A stretch of DNA of 64,000 bases from Flavobacterium aquidurense (GCF_001404985.1 NZ_JRLF01000009.1:62001-126000); one strand, 5' to 3'. Shown: positions 25,194-34,627, numbered from the stretch's first letter. Notes: a model not told the origin generated them from the sequence alone. Made by a program: numbers and translations.

Positions 25194-25345
25194 CACAAAC
25201 AGATTGCTACAAAAGCACAAAGAATCAAAGCAATCAAAAATGCTATACTTACTTTGTGCCTTTGAGCCTTTGCAACTTTGACCTTTATAAAAAAACCTTT
25301 GCAACTTTGTCGCTTTGTCGCTTTGCACCTTTCAAGCAAAAAGTT
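25194..25345. repeat. CTTTG-rich intergenic repeat
   Basis: CCTTTGCAACTTTG occurs at 25267-25280 and 25296-25309, surrounded by many partial copies (CTTTGTCG twice, CTTTGTGCC, CTTTGAGCC, CTTTGCACC). It forms the space between the divergent tyrS and epimerase genes. An open frame through it would extend the epimerase N-terminus but has no family match. Confidence 0.5.
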
Positions 25346-25356
25346 ATCTTTACAAA

Positions 25357-26358
25357 ATGGTATTAGTAACTGGAGGAACAGGTTTAGTTGGCGCACATTT
25401 ATTGCTTCATTTAATTGAAAATGGAGAAAATGTCCGGGCTATTTATCGAAACCAAAACAACATTCAAAAAACAAAATCGGTTTTTGAATTGTATAAAAAA
25501 GGAGATTTATTCGAAAAAATAAATTGGCTTGAAGCTGATATTTTAGATGTTCCGTCTTTAGAAAATGCTTTTATCAATATTGACTACGTTTATCATTGCG
25601 CAGCTTTAATTTCCTTTGATCCCAAAGATGAAGATTCTCTTCGAAAAACCAATATTGAAGGAACCGCTAATATGGTAAATTTTTCTATTGCCAAAGAAAT
25701 AAAGAAATTTTGCTTTGTAAGTTCTATTGCGGCTTTAGGAGATATTGCACCACATGAAACGTATATTACAGAAGAAACAGACTGGAATCCTGAAAAACCT
25801 CACAGCGATTACGCTATTTCTAAATATGGCGCCGAAATGGAAGTATGGCGTGGACTTCAGGAAGGACTTAATGTAATTATTATAAATCCGGGCGTGATTT
25901 TAGGACCTATTCCTAAAACAAAAATTTTCGAACAAGGAAGCAGCGAATTGTATCAAAAAGTGGCGAACGGACTTTCGTTTTATACGCTTGGAAACACCGG
26001 ATTTATAGCCATAACTGATGTAGTCAGAATTGCACATGAATTAATGAAAAGCACTATCAAAAATGAACGCTTTACACTAATTGCAGATAACATTATTTTT
26101 AGAGATATATTAAATACAATTGCCGATACCTTAAAAGTAAAAAAACCGGGAATTCATGCTAAACCTTTATTGATGAATTTTCTTTGGATTGCAGATGCCA
26201 TTTTCTCTACCTTATTTTTTCAGAAAAGAAGTATTACCAAGGCAACAGCAAAAGCCTCTTATTCTAAAAATCTGTATTCAAATGAAAAAATAAAAACCGC
26301 TCTTGGAACGGTTTTTCTAGATGTACATCAATATATAAAAGACGTTTCGAAGTTATAA
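25357..26358 (+). CDS. NAD-dependent epimerase/dehydratase (extended SDR)
   Basis: 333 residues, Rossmann fold with TGGTGLVGAHLL at 5-16 binding NAD(P), and the catalytic YAISK with Tyr 152 and Lys 156. DVVRIAHELM and the C-terminal region are those of the extended short-chain dehydrogenases annotated as NAD-dependent epimerases. The exact substrate (sugar nucleotide, steroid-like or flavonoid-like) is not readable. The ATG at 25357 is preferred to one at 25315, which lies in repeat sequence. It converges with the DUF4296 gene, stops being two bases apart. Confidence 0.85.
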   Translation: MVLVTGGTGLVGAHLLLHLIENGENVRAIYRNQNNIQKTKSVFELYKKGDLFEKINWLEADILDVPSLENAFINIDYVYHCAALISFDPKDEDSLRKTNIEGTANMVNFSIAKEIKKFCFVSSIAALGDIAPHETYITEETDWNPEKPHSDYAISKYGAEMEVWRGLQEGLNVIIINPGVILGPIPKTKIFEQGSSELYQKVANGLSFYTLGNTGFIAITDVVRIAHELMKSTIKNERFTLIADNIIFRDILNTIADTLKVKKPGIHAKPLLMNFLWIADAIFSTLFFQKRSITKATAKASYSKNLYSNEKIKTALGTVFLDVHQYIKDVSKL

Positions 26359-26360
26359 AA

Positions 26361-26840
26361 CTACTTCTTCTTTCTTGATTGTATTAATTGTTTTATCGAG
26401 TCGATATTTACTTGTTGCTTCAACGGTTTCTTAACAGCCTCTTTAATAGAATCTTTAGGTTTGTTTTTCTTCTCTTTGGCTGCTTTTTTATCTTCAATTT
26501 TAACTATTGAATCTGTTGCTCTTTGATTCACTGCCAATCGCTTGCTTATCTCATCAAACATTTCTTTGTAAGATTCATAGTCAGTTGCATAGTACATATT
26601 ACTTTGTGCAAACTGCAGGCTGTCTACTTTATATTTTTTGAGAATAAATTTAGTAGGATCAGTTTCTGTTGAATCCAATGATAACGGATTTTGATATTTC
26701 ATCGCATCCAAAAGAGACAAATCATACATAATATCAATCATCTTTCCTTTCTCAATAAGCTTTGCAGGTTGTTTGACCAACTCTTTTTTACAACTTACAG
26801 AAAGAAACAAAACCAATACTATTATTACTAAATTCTTCAT
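26361..26840 (-). CDS. DUF4296 lipoprotein
   Basis: 159 residues with a lipoprotein signal (LFLSVSC, Cys 17). Residues 30-115 (MIDIMYDLSLLDAMKYQ, ILKKYKVDSLQFAQSNMYYA, YKEMFDEISKRL) match DUF4296, a helical periplasmic Bacteroidota domain of unknown role. The C-terminal 40 residues are Lys-rich and variable. It starts 9 bases after the dihydroorotase stop, so both belong to one leftward operon with the mannosyltransferase. Confidence 0.8.
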   Translation of the reverse strand: MKNLVIIVLVLFLSVSCKKELVKQPAKLIEKGKMIDIMYDLSLLDAMKYQNPLSLDSTETDPTKFILKKYKVDSLQFAQSNMYYATDYESYKEMFDEISKRLAVNQRATDSIVKIEDKKAAKEKKNKPKDSIKEAVKKPLKQQVNIDSIKQLIQSRKKK

Positions 26841-26849
26841 TTCAGCTTT

Positions 26850-28193
26850 TTATCTATCAAACAATAATCTTTTTCCGTTACGGACGTCTTTTACTTTAAA
26901 ATTATTATAAACCAATTCACCGTTCACAAAGGTGTGCGTAATTCTTGATTTAAAAGTATAATTTTCAAAAGGTGACCATCCACATTTTGCCAGGATATTT
27001 TCTGGTTTTACGCTCCAGGGCAAACTTGGATTTACAATTACCAAATCAGCAAAATAACCCTCTTTTATAAAACCTCTTTTTTCTATTTTGAAAATTTTAG
27101 CCGGATTGTGACACATTTTCTCTACGATTTTTTCTACGGTAATTTTTCCCTGATGATGTGCTTCAAACATTGCCACAACAGCATGTTGTACAAGCGGACC
27201 TCCCGAAGGCGCATTTAGGTACGACTGCATTTTTTCTTCTTTGGTATGTGGCGCATGATCTGTAGCAATTACATCAATACGGCCATCATTTAAAGCTTTC
27301 CAAAGTTCAGCTCTGTCCTCAGCGGTTTTAACAGCAGGATTCCATTTGATGAAATTGCCTTTTGTTTTATAATCTTCATCGGTAAACCAAAGATGATGCA
27401 CACAAACCTCTGCGGTAATTTTTTTATCTTCTAAAGGAATTTTATTTGTAAACAATTCCATTTCTTTCGCAGTCGAAAGATGAAAAATATGCAAACGCGC
27501 TCCTGTTTTTTTGGCCAATGCTACTGCTTTTGAAGACGAAATATAACAAGCTTCTGCACTACGAATCAAATGGTGCGCCGTTACCGGAACATCATCTCCA
27601 TATTGCTCTTTAAAAGCTGCAAGATTATTTTGAATCGTCGTTTCATCTTCGCAATGTACCGCAATTAACATGGGTGTGCTTGAGAATATTTTTTCTAATG
27701 TCGCTTCATTATCTACCAACATATTTCCGGTAGAAGAACCTAGAAAAATCTTGATTCCGGCAACATTTTTGGGATTGGTTTTTAAAACTTCGTCCAGATT
27801 ATCATTGGTTGCCCCCATCATAAACGAATAATTCGCAAATGATTTTACTGCTGCAATTTGATATTTATCTTCTAATATTTCCTGAGTTACAGCATTAGGA
27901 ACTGTGTTGGGCTGCTCGATAAAAGAAGTAATTCCTCCTGCAACTGCAGCTCTTGATTCTGATTCTATATCGCCTTTGTGCGTTAATCCGGGTTCTCTAA
28001 AATGCACCTGGTCATCGATTGCACCGGGCATCAAATAACTTCCTTCAGCATCTATTACTTTACAATCGGATGTTTTTAAGCTAATGCTGTCTGCTACTTC
28101 TACGATCAAGTCGTTTTCTATCAAAACATCTCCTTCAAAAATAGATCCTTCGTTTACAATTTTAGCATTCTTTATTAAAATCCTGTTCATCAT
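26850..28193 (-). CDS. pyrC: Dihydroorotase
   Basis: Third step of pyrimidine synthesis: cyclises carbamoyl-aspartate to dihydroorotate. 447 residues, amidohydrolase fold. Metal-site features: DDQVHFREPG at 60-69, the carbamylated-Lys candidate K148 in GIKIFLGSS, His 180 in AVHCEDE, His 238 in HIFHLS and Asp 312 in ATDHAPHT. The first His of the usual HxH pair is Gln 62 here. Two ATGs open the frame; the second (28190) is equally possible. It begins 7 bases after the upstream mannosyltransferase stop, so the two are co-transcribed. Confidence 0.88.
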   Translation of the reverse strand: MMNRILIKNAKIVNEGSIFEGDVLIENDLIVEVADSISLKTSDCKVIDAEGSYLMPGAIDDQVHFREPGLTHKGDIESESRAAVAGGITSFIEQPNTVPNAVTQEILEDKYQIAAVKSFANYSFMMGATNDNLDEVLKTNPKNVAGIKIFLGSSTGNMLVDNEATLEKIFSSTPMLIAVHCEDETTIQNNLAAFKEQYGDDVPVTAHHLIRSAEACYISSSKAVALAKKTGARLHIFHLSTAKEMELFTNKIPLEDKKITAEVCVHHLWFTDEDYKTKGNFIKWNPAVKTAEDRAELWKALNDGRIDVIATDHAPHTKEEKMQSYLNAPSGGPLVQHAVVAMFEAHHQGKITVEKIVEKMCHNPAKIFKIEKRGFIKEGYFADLVIVNPSLPWSVKPENILAKCGWSPFENYTFKSRITHTFVNGELVYNNFKVKDVRNGKRLLFDR

Positions 28194-28200
28194 CGTGGTA

Positions 28201-28926
28201 TTATAAGGTATTGACTAATTTTTTTAATCGAAGTGAAATTACACCCAGAATAGCTTCTTTGATAATGGCATTGCTCATTTTCGAAACGCCTTTGGTTCTG
28301 TCTGTAAAGATAATAGGAACCTCAGTAATTTCAAATTTAGAACAATAGGTTCTGTATTTCATTTCGATCTGAAAAGCATAACCCACAAATTTAATTTTAT
28401 TAAGATTAATTTTCTCCAGAACTTCTCTTTTATAGCAAACAAAACCAGCTGTAGCATCATGAATTTTCATTCCGGTAATAAACTTTACGTATACCGATGC
28501 AAAATAAGACATTAAAACACGGCTCAAAGGCCAGTTTACAACATTTACTCCGGTTACATAACGAGAACCAATAGCCAGATCTGCTCCGCCAAAATGACAA
28601 GCATCAAATAATTTTTCAAGATCATTGGGGTTATGAGAAAAATCTGCGTCCATCTCAAAAATATAATCGTATTTGCGTTCCAGAGCCCATTTAAAACCAT
28701 GAACATAAGCGGTTCCTAAACCTGATTTTTTAGCTCTTTTTTCTAAAAACAACCTGTCTGGAAATTCTTCCTGCAATGCAATTACCTTATTTGCCGTAAA
28801 ATCAGGCGAATTATCATCGATTATTAAAAGATGAAAAGGTTTATGTTGCGAGAGTACAGCTCTAACTATACTTTCAATATTTTCGATTTCGTTGTAAGTG
28901 GGAATTATGACAATACAATCATTCAT
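28201..28926 (-). CDS. Polyprenol monophosphomannose synthase-like glycosyltransferase (GT2)
   Basis: 241 residues without the C-terminal membrane anchors of some homologues. GT2 signatures: VIIPTYNEIENIESIVRAVL at 5-24, DDNSPDFT at about 37-44, and the metal/nucleotide motif EMDADFSHNP near 92. RTKGVSKMS near 220 fits the Dpm1 pattern (R-G-x-S-K-M). It should transfer mannose or a related sugar from GDP to a polyprenyl phosphate on the cytoplasmic side of the membrane. First gene of the operon with pyrC and DUF4296; a -7 element TACTTTTG (minus strand, 28955-28948) lies 22 bases upstream. Confidence 0.85.
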   Translation of the reverse strand: MNDCIVIIPTYNEIENIESIVRAVLSQHKPFHLLIIDDNSPDFTANKVIALQEEFPDRLFLEKRAKKSGLGTAYVHGFKWALERKYDYIFEMDADFSHNPNDLEKLFDACHFGGADLAIGSRYVTGVNVVNWPLSRVLMSYFASVYVKFITGMKIHDATAGFVCYKREVLEKINLNKIKFVGYAFQIEMKYRTYCSKFEITEVPIIFTDRTKGVSKMSNAIIKEAILGVISLRLKKLVNTL

Positions 28927-28947
28927 TTTTCTGCGTAAATTTCATCG

Positions 28948-28955
28948 CAAAAGTA
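28948..28955 (-). promoter_or_regulatory. -7 element (TACTTTTG) of the mannosyltransferase-pyrC operon
   Basis: Exact TAnnTTTG on the minus strand, 22 bases before the ATG at 28926. Confidence 0.45.
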
Positions 28956-29017
28956 AACTTTTTATAGCATTTGATTCATAATAAATATATAATAAAAGTA
29001 TTGATACAAAAAATTAC

Positions 29018-29025
29018 TAATTTTG
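29018..29025 (+). promoter_or_regulatory. -7 element (TAATTTTG) next to the DUF4271 start
   Basis: Exact TAnnTTTG ending only 8 bases before the ATG at 29033. If used, the message would be nearly leaderless. Confidence 0.35.
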
Positions 29026-29032
29026 TATCGTT

Positions 29033-29701
29033 ATGATTGAACACCTTCATCCTAGAATTATCGAAAACAAAGACTGGGCGACACTTTTATTTGTGTTGAC
29101 CTTTGCCGTTGTTGCTATGACTAAATCAGCTTATGAGACTAGATTTAGCGAATTCAGCAAGCTTATTTTTTCAGACAAGTATGCGAAAATTTATCGTGAT
29201 AACAGCCACTTAAAAAGCAGTTTTACAGTTGGTCTGTTTTTCGTACAGGTTATTTCGTATGCTTTTTTTATTCAGTTGACGATGCATATTTTTGGATATG
29301 CCTCAAAAACAGATTGGATTCTGTTTATTCAGATCGCCACATTTTTGCTTTATTTTATTTTAGCGAAGTTTTTAATCGAGAAAATAGTAGCAACTTCATT
29401 CAACATTGATGAGTTTGCCGACCTTTTTAACTTACAAAAAGTAACTTACAGAACTTATATAGGCGTTTTAGTGCTTCCTATTAATGCTATTTTGTTTTAT
29501 TATGACAATATTCCTAAAATTATACCACTGGCAATCATAGGTATTTCGCTATGTATCAGCTTATATTCATATTTTATTTCAATAAAAACGTATCAAAACG
29601 TAATAATCAGTAAGTTATTTTATTTTATTTTATATCTTTGCGCTCTTGAAATAGCCCCTTATTATTTTCTCTATTATTGGATTACAAAAGGGAGTGCTTA
29701 G
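29033..29701 (+). CDS. DUF4271 membrane protein
   Basis: 222 residues with about six hydrophobic helices, starting MIEHLHPRIIENKDW. The short N-terminal cytoplasmic segment and following helices (TLLFVLTFAVVAM, then an ETRFSEFSKLIFSDKY loop) are those of DUF4271, found beside hemD in Bacteroidota. Function unknown. It ends 14 bases before the hemD start, indicating co-transcription, and a link to haem or envelope metabolism rests only on that neighbour. Confidence 0.8.
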   Translation: MIEHLHPRIIENKDWATLLFVLTFAVVAMTKSAYETRFSEFSKLIFSDKYAKIYRDNSHLKSSFTVGLFFVQVISYAFFIQLTMHIFGYASKTDWILFIQIATFLLYFILAKFLIEKIVATSFNIDEFADLFNLQKVTYRTYIGVLVLPINAILFYYDNIPKIIPLAIIGISLCISLYSYFISIKTYQNVIISKLFYFILYLCALEIAPYYFLYYWITKGSA

Positions 29702-29715
29702 AAAATGTTTATAAT

Positions 29716-30465
29716 ATGAAAGTGAAAACAATTTTGGTGTCACAGCCTGAACCTAAAGTGGAAAATTCTCCTTACTTTGAGCTCCAACAAAAACACAAAA
29801 TAAAAATTGATTTCAGACCATTTATTCATGTGGAAGGGGTTAATGCAAAAGAGATTCGATTACAAAAAATCGATCTTAATCATTATACTGCAATAATTTT
29901 GACAAGCCGTAATGCGGTGGATCATTTTTTTAGGGTAGCAGATGAAATGCGTTATAAAGTTCCTGAAGGATTGAAATATTTCTGCCAATCTGAAGCTGTT
30001 GCATTTTACCTGCAAAAGTATGTTGTGTATAGAAAACGTAAGATTTACGTTGGAGCAAAAGATTTTGCGGATTTGTCACCTCTTATCAAAAAGTACAAAG
30101 ACGAAAAGTTCTTACTGCCGGCATCTGATCAATTAAATGCTGATGCTCCTATAACATTAAACAATCTAAAAGTAGATTGGGCACAAGCTGTTTTTTACAA
30201 AACGGTAATGAGTGACTTATCTGATCTTGCTGATGTTTATTATGATGTTTTAGCATTTTTTAGTCCAACCGGAATCAAATCATTGTTTAAAAACTTCCCT
30301 GATTTTAAACAAAACGATACCAGAATCGCAGTTTTTGGAAGCACAACTCAAAAAGAAGCTCTTGACCATGGTTTAAGAATTGATATTCTTGCTCCAACTC
30401 CTGAAACTCCTTCTATGACGATGGCTTTAGAAAAATATATCGCAGAAGCAAATAAAGGAAAATAA
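29716..30465 (+). CDS. hemD: Uroporphyrinogen-III synthase
   Basis: Cyclises hydroxymethylbilane with inversion of ring D in tetrapyrrole synthesis; cytoplasmic, 250 residues from the ATG at 29716 (upstream in-frame codons overlap DUF4271). Weakly conserved family, recognised by ILVSQPEPKVENSPYFELQ at the start, AIILTSRNAVDHFF near 58, KYFCQSEAVAFYL near 85, the mid-chain LLPASDQ, and AFFSPTGIKSLF with RIAVFGSTTQKEA near the C-terminus. Confidence 0.88.
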   Translation: MKVKTILVSQPEPKVENSPYFELQQKHKIKIDFRPFIHVEGVNAKEIRLQKIDLNHYTAIILTSRNAVDHFFRVADEMRYKVPEGLKYFCQSEAVAFYLQKYVVYRKRKIYVGAKDFADLSPLIKKYKDEKFLLPASDQLNADAPITLNNLKVDWAQAVFYKTVMSDLSDLADVYYDVLAFFSPTGIKSLFKNFPDFKQNDTRIAVFGSTTQKEALDHGLRIDILAPTPETPSMTMALEKYIAEANKGK

Positions 30466-30607
30466 TTCCTTCTTTTAATACAAAAATTAAATTCCAAATT
30501 TCAACTTAACCGTTGAGATTTGGAATTTTTCTTTTTAAATCCTTTTGAGTACATTTGATTTCTAACTAAAACCAAATAACTAAAATTAGTTTCAAATTAT
30601 AACTGTT

Positions 30608-31078
30608 ATGAAAATCAACTCTCTTTTAATTGAAATTGACGGCATCGATAAAGAAATCCTTCGATATTTAATGGATGATGCCCGAAAACCTATTTTGCAA
30701 ATTGCCAATAAAATAGGTATTTCCGGAGCGGCGATTCATCAGCGTTTAAAAAAGCTGGAACAATCAGGTGTGATTTCAGGTTCTAAATTTACTGTAAATC
30801 CAAAAGTTTTAGGATATAATACAATGGCTTTTATTGGGGTTTACCTAGACAAAGCTTCAAGAAACTCAGAAGCAGTAAAAGATTTAAAAAAAATTCCAGA
30901 AGTACTGGAATGTCATTATACCACAGGAAACTGGTCTGTTTTGATTAAAATTATCTGTCGAGACAACGAACACCTCATGCAGCTTTTAAATACAAAAATT
31001 CAAGCTATAGAAGGCGTTTCAAGAACTGAAACCTTCATCTCATTAGATCAGCAAATAGACAGACAAATTCAGCTTTAG
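30608..31078 (+). CDS. Lrp/AsnC-family transcription regulator
   Basis: 156 residues. N-terminal winged HTH at about 10-65 (IDKEILRYLMDDARKPILQI, IGISGAAIHQRLKKLEQSGVI) and a C-terminal RAM ligand-binding/oligomerisation domain at 75-150 (FIGVYLDKAS, VLECHYTTGNWSVLIKI, IQAIEGVSRTETFISL). Leucine-responsive-type regulators sense amino acids and often control themselves; no target can be picked here. Followed by a 32-base perfect palindrome terminator. Confidence 0.88.
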   Translation: MKINSLLIEIDGIDKEILRYLMDDARKPILQIANKIGISGAAIHQRLKKLEQSGVISGSKFTVNPKVLGYNTMAFIGVYLDKASRNSEAVKDLKKIPEVLECHYTTGNWSVLIKIICRDNEHLMQLLNTKIQAIEGVSRTETFISLDQQIDRQIQL

Positions 31079-31140
31079 AAATTACAGAATGTGGCAATGT
31101 GCCAATTAGAAAATGAGATGATTTTGAAACCTATAAAATA

Positions 31141-31174
31141 AAAGCCGCTAAGTTTTAAAACTTAGCGGCTTTAT
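31141..31174. terminator. Terminator between the Lrp gene and the zinc peptidase
   Basis: A perfect palindrome, arms AAAGCCGCTAAGTTTT and its complement, serving two converging genes. The same style of hairpin (gene-end palindrome with an AT centre) recurs at 61993. Confidence 0.85.
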
Positions 31175-31201
31175 AAATTATCTAATTAACTAAATATCTC
31201 A

Positions 31202-31888
31202 TTAATTTCTTCTGCTTCCGGAATAGATCGAGATATAGTACAACAAAGTAGCGATTGATCCTATAGCAGCCACAACATAAGTTCTTGCAGCCCATTTTAA
31301 AGCATCTTTTGCCCCGGCTTGTTCTTGCTGCGTTAACATATTTTTGTTTTCTAACCAGGCAAGCGCTCTGTTACTGGCATCATATTCTACAGGTAAAGTA
31401 ATAATTGTAAACAATGTTGTTGCGGCAAAAATGACAATTCCGATTAACAATAACTGCGGAAAAGTTCTAATCATTAAAATTCCTGCCAATAAAATCCATT
31501 GCACATAATTTGATGCTATACTAACAACTGGCACTAACTTAGAACGCAAAGTCAACCATTCATATCCTATAGAATGCTGAACGGCGTGACCACATTCGTG
31601 TGCAGCAACAGCAGCAGCGGCAGCATTACGATGATTATAAACAGCTTCGCTTAGATTTACTGTTTTATCTGCAGGATTATAATGATCTGTAAGTCGACCC
31701 GGAGTCGAAATAACACGAACATCAGTAATTCCGTTATCGGCTAACATTTTCTCTGCAATTTCAGCACCGCTCATGCCATTTCTTAATTGCAATTTAGAGT
31801 ATAATTCGAATTTACTTTTTAGTTTTGAACTTACGATCCAGCTGAATAACATAATTGCTCCAGCGAGTATTAAATATCCACTTCCCAT
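31202..31888 (-). CDS. Zinc metallopeptidase, YugP-like membrane protease
   Basis: 228 residues with an N-terminal membrane helix (LILAGAIMLFSWIV), the zinc site HECGH at 97-101, and hydrophobic helices at about 118-140, 142-168 and near the C-terminus. This is the neutral zinc metallopeptidase 2 family. GRLTDHYNPADKTVNLSEAVY before the active site is the conserved substrate-side segment. Integral inner-membrane protease, substrate unknown. Confidence 0.85.
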   Translation of the reverse strand: MGSGYLILAGAIMLFSWIVSSKLKSKFELYSKLQLRNGMSGAEIAEKMLADNGITDVRVISTPGRLTDHYNPADKTVNLSEAVYNHRNAAAAAVAAHECGHAVQHSIGYEWLTLRSKLVPVVSIASNYVQWILLAGILMIRTFPQLLLIGIVIFAATTLFTIITLPVEYDASNRALAWLENKNMLTQQEQAGAKDALKWAARTYVVAAIGSIATLLYYISIYSGSRRN

Positions 31889-31983
31889 ATTTTTACTTTT
31901 TTTGATTGATTATTAAAGTTACAAAACAAACTGCAATTTCTGAACCAATTTAAAAAAATGTCATTTTGGCATTTCAGGAACGA

Positions 31984-32619
31984 TCAATTCAACAGATTGT
32001 TTTTCAATAAAAAAGCGATCAATTCAGCTACATTTTTGGTTTTATATTTTTGCAGAATATTACGCCTGTGGGTTTGCACGGTTAGAAAACTCAAAAACAA
32101 TTCATCTGCAATTTCCTGTGTCGATTTTCCTTTTGACAACAATAGTGTAATATCTTTTTCTCTTCTGCTCAAACTCGGAATATGCTCCAAATCATCTGAT
32201 ACCGGCTGACTTATAATTGTTTTAACCTCATCGCTAAATACAATTTCACCCTGAATTACATTATTGATACAGTTTCCAAATTCTTCAAACGAAGCGCTTT
32301 TTAGAACATAACCATTACCGCCATTTTGAATAAACTGCATTACCAAACTTCTTTCAGACTGGCTGCTCATACCGATAATGATAATTTGCGGATATTTTTG
32401 TTTTATGGTTTTACAAAGATCAACGCCATTAATTACCGGCAGAAAAATATCCATTAAAATTAAATCGACCTGATTTTCTTCTATATAATCAACAAGTAAA
32501 ACTCCGGATTGCAACTTACCTACGATTTCAACCGTTTCTAAATCTGCTAACAAACCTGAAATCCCTGAAATTACAATGGGATGATCGTCTACTATTACTG
32601 TTTTATATACTTTATCCAT
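31984..32619 (-). CDS. Response regulator, LuxR/NarL type
   Basis: 211 residues. Receiver with DD at 11-12, phospho-acceptor D57 in LILMDIFLP and Lys in VLKSASFEE; GerE-type HTH at about 145-205 (LSRREKDITLLLSKGKSTQE, then IADELFLSFLTVQTHRRNI). The start codon overlaps the end of the kinase gene by 8 bases (ATGGATAA), so the two are translationally coupled partners. A TACCTGA-TA-TCAGGTA palindrome beyond the kinase gene is the best candidate binding site. Confidence 0.9.
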   Translation of the reverse strand: MDKVYKTVIVDDHPIVISGISGLLADLETVEIVGKLQSGVLLVDYIEENQVDLILMDIFLPVINGVDLCKTIKQKYPQIIIIGMSSQSERSLVMQFIQNGGNGYVLKSASFEEFGNCINNVIQGEIVFSDEVKTIISQPVSDDLEHIPSLSRREKDITLLLSKGKSTQEIADELFLSFLTVQTHRRNILQKYKTKNVAELIAFLLKNNLLN

Positions 32620-34612
32620 TTAATTCGTTTTTTATTTTTAGTTCTATATAAGTAGAAGTTCCTTTATTTAATTCGCTTTCTATTTCTAACTTTCCTTTTA
32701 AAATCTCAAGACGGTTCTTTATATTTCGCAATCCCATTCCGCCATTTTTTGCAGCAACATCAAAACCTACTCCATTATCTTCAACAGTAATAAAAAAAGT
32801 ATCTTTATTTTGAGAACAGGAAACTAATATTTCTGATGCTTCGGCATATTTTAAGGCATTATTCAATAATTCCTGAATAATCCTGTAGATCACAATTTCG
32901 TAGTTTTTAGGCAAATTGGGTTTTTGAATCAAATATTGAAATTCAATTTTAGTCTTAGCATTAGAATTGGCAATACATAAATCCCGCAAAGCATGTTCTA
33001 AACTCAGTTTTAGCAAACTTTCAGGCATTAGGTTTTGAGAGATATTCCGTAATTCCTTAATCGAATTATCCAGCAATGAGTTGATATCTGCCGGACTTAG
33101 TACGTTTTCTTTTTCTGCCAGTTTTAAATGAATTTTTAATCCGGAAAGCATACTCCCCAATCCGTCATGCAAATCTCTGGCAATTCTCTTTCGTTCCACT
33201 TCTTCGCCTTCAATCAAAGCATTAGAAACTGATAATTTTTGCTGATTTTCAAGTGAGATCAATTCTTGTTCGTGATTAATTTCTTTTTGAACACTTAACT
33301 TTTTTTGATTCTTATTCAATATCCACAAGAACAAAACGATAAGAAACAACAATACGGACAACACTGCAAAAAGAATGGAGTTTAAGCGATTGTTATTGAC
33401 CATCAAAGCCGCTTTTTCGTTTTGAGACTGGAGCAGCGTTATTTTTTTCTCATCTTCGGCTTTTTTATATTTTGCTTCAAGTTCGACGATTTCACTCTTA
33501 AATTTAGAATCATTCAAACTATCATTGATCATATTAGATTTATTGGCATAAAAATATGCCTTATCATAATTCTTGGTTGCATTATAAACTTTTGACAACT
33601 CGTTATAATAGTTTTTCTGATCTATTATAAAAGGAGTTTTTTCCAGAAGATATTCCAGATTATCTTTGGCTCTATTATAATTTTTTAATTTAAAAAGCAC
33701 TTCATATTCCGCAAACTTCAATCTGTTTAACGCAATCTGGTTCTGATGTTTTTCGGCCGATTTAATTCCTTTTGCAAAACTTTCTAAAGCATTTTCATTC
33801 TTATTTTGTTTCGCATAATAAATTCCTTCTGAATAAAAATAAGAATCATTTAAGTTAGATTCCGGAAAGTCTTTTAAAGTAGAGAATGCTTTATCCAATA
33901 CCTTTTTAGCATCATAAAAATGCTTTAACTCCACTAAGTTCTCAGCATTGATAATGTAAGTTTCCATTTTTGACTCGGCAATAGTTGGCGACTTTTTAAT
34001 CGCTCTTTCTACATAATTTTGCGCCTCATTTAAATATTCACCGGCTTTTTCACGTTCGTTATTATTCATAAAAATAATAGCTACCGCTTTATACAAACCA
34101 CTTATCAGTTCATAATCCCTGCTTCTTTTTGCAAGCGGAATTGCTTCATTAACCAGCAGCTTCATATACCCTTTTTCATTGTTTTTTCGCTGCAGCATAA
34201 CACCGTAATTCTGCAGTATAACAGCACGAAGGCGATATGCTTCGATATTATGGTATTTTTTAAGTTTGTCGTTGCTGTCAAGAAGTGCTTTTTCGAAACC
34301 ATCATGATCTCCTTTTTCTAAAAAAACAGAGGAATTGTAGAAAATAGCGGCATCATTTAAAAAAGGAAATTTAACCTTGAGTTTATTCGCCTGTGCCAGA
34401 TATTCATTTGATTTTCGAACATCCTGAACCATCAAATATAATTTGGATAATCTAAAACTATAAAAACATTTTAAACTGTCAGACCTTGTATTTTTTACCA
34501 CTTGGGCAATACTGTCAATATAAACCGAATCATCGTCTAATGAAAGAATAACTTGTGAATATGTAATGGCGGATAAGAATAAAAATAGTACCGAAAAGTA
34601 GATTTTCTTCAT
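32612..34612 (-). CDS. TPR-containing sensor histidine kinase
   Basis: 666 residues from the ATG at 34612. Signal peptide (SAITYSQ), TPR-like helical repeats over about 35-400 facing the periplasm, a membrane helix at about 411-432, a coiled linker, the HisKA_3 motif RKRIARDLHDGLGSMLSGL with His 482, and the ATPase domain (ELLNNALKYA, DNGVGFD at 612-618, GMGLRNIKNRLEIL). This is a NarL-type partner kinase whose TPR sensor probably binds a peptide or envelope protein. The frame is open 88 codons further upstream but a -7 element at 34635-34628 rules that out. Divergent from the MmpS-like lipoprotein gene. Confidence 0.88.
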   Translation of the reverse strand: MKKIYFSVLFLFLSAITYSQVILSLDDDSVYIDSIAQVVKNTRSDSLKCFYSFRLSKLYLMVQDVRKSNEYLAQANKLKVKFPFLNDAAIFYNSSVFLEKGDHDGFEKALLDSNDKLKKYHNIEAYRLRAVILQNYGVMLQRKNNEKGYMKLLVNEAIPLAKRSRDYELISGLYKAVAIIFMNNNEREKAGEYLNEAQNYVERAIKKSPTIAESKMETYIINAENLVELKHFYDAKKVLDKAFSTLKDFPESNLNDSYFYSEGIYYAKQNKNENALESFAKGIKSAEKHQNQIALNRLKFAEYEVLFKLKNYNRAKDNLEYLLEKTPFIIDQKNYYNELSKVYNATKNYDKAYFYANKSNMINDSLNDSKFKSEIVELEAKYKKAEDEKKITLLQSQNEKAALMVNNNRLNSILFAVLSVLLFLIVLFLWILNKNQKKLSVQKEINHEQELISLENQQKLSVSNALIEGEEVERKRIARDLHDGLGSMLSGLKIHLKLAEKENVLSPADINSLLDNSIKELRNISQNLMPESLLKLSLEHALRDLCIANSNAKTKIEFQYLIQKPNLPKNYEIVIYRIIQELLNNALKYAEASEILVSCSQNKDTFFITVEDNGVGFDVAAKNGGMGLRNIKNRLEILKGKLEIESELNKGTSTYIELKIKNELNG

Positions 34613-34627
34613 AGAGTATGATTTGTT

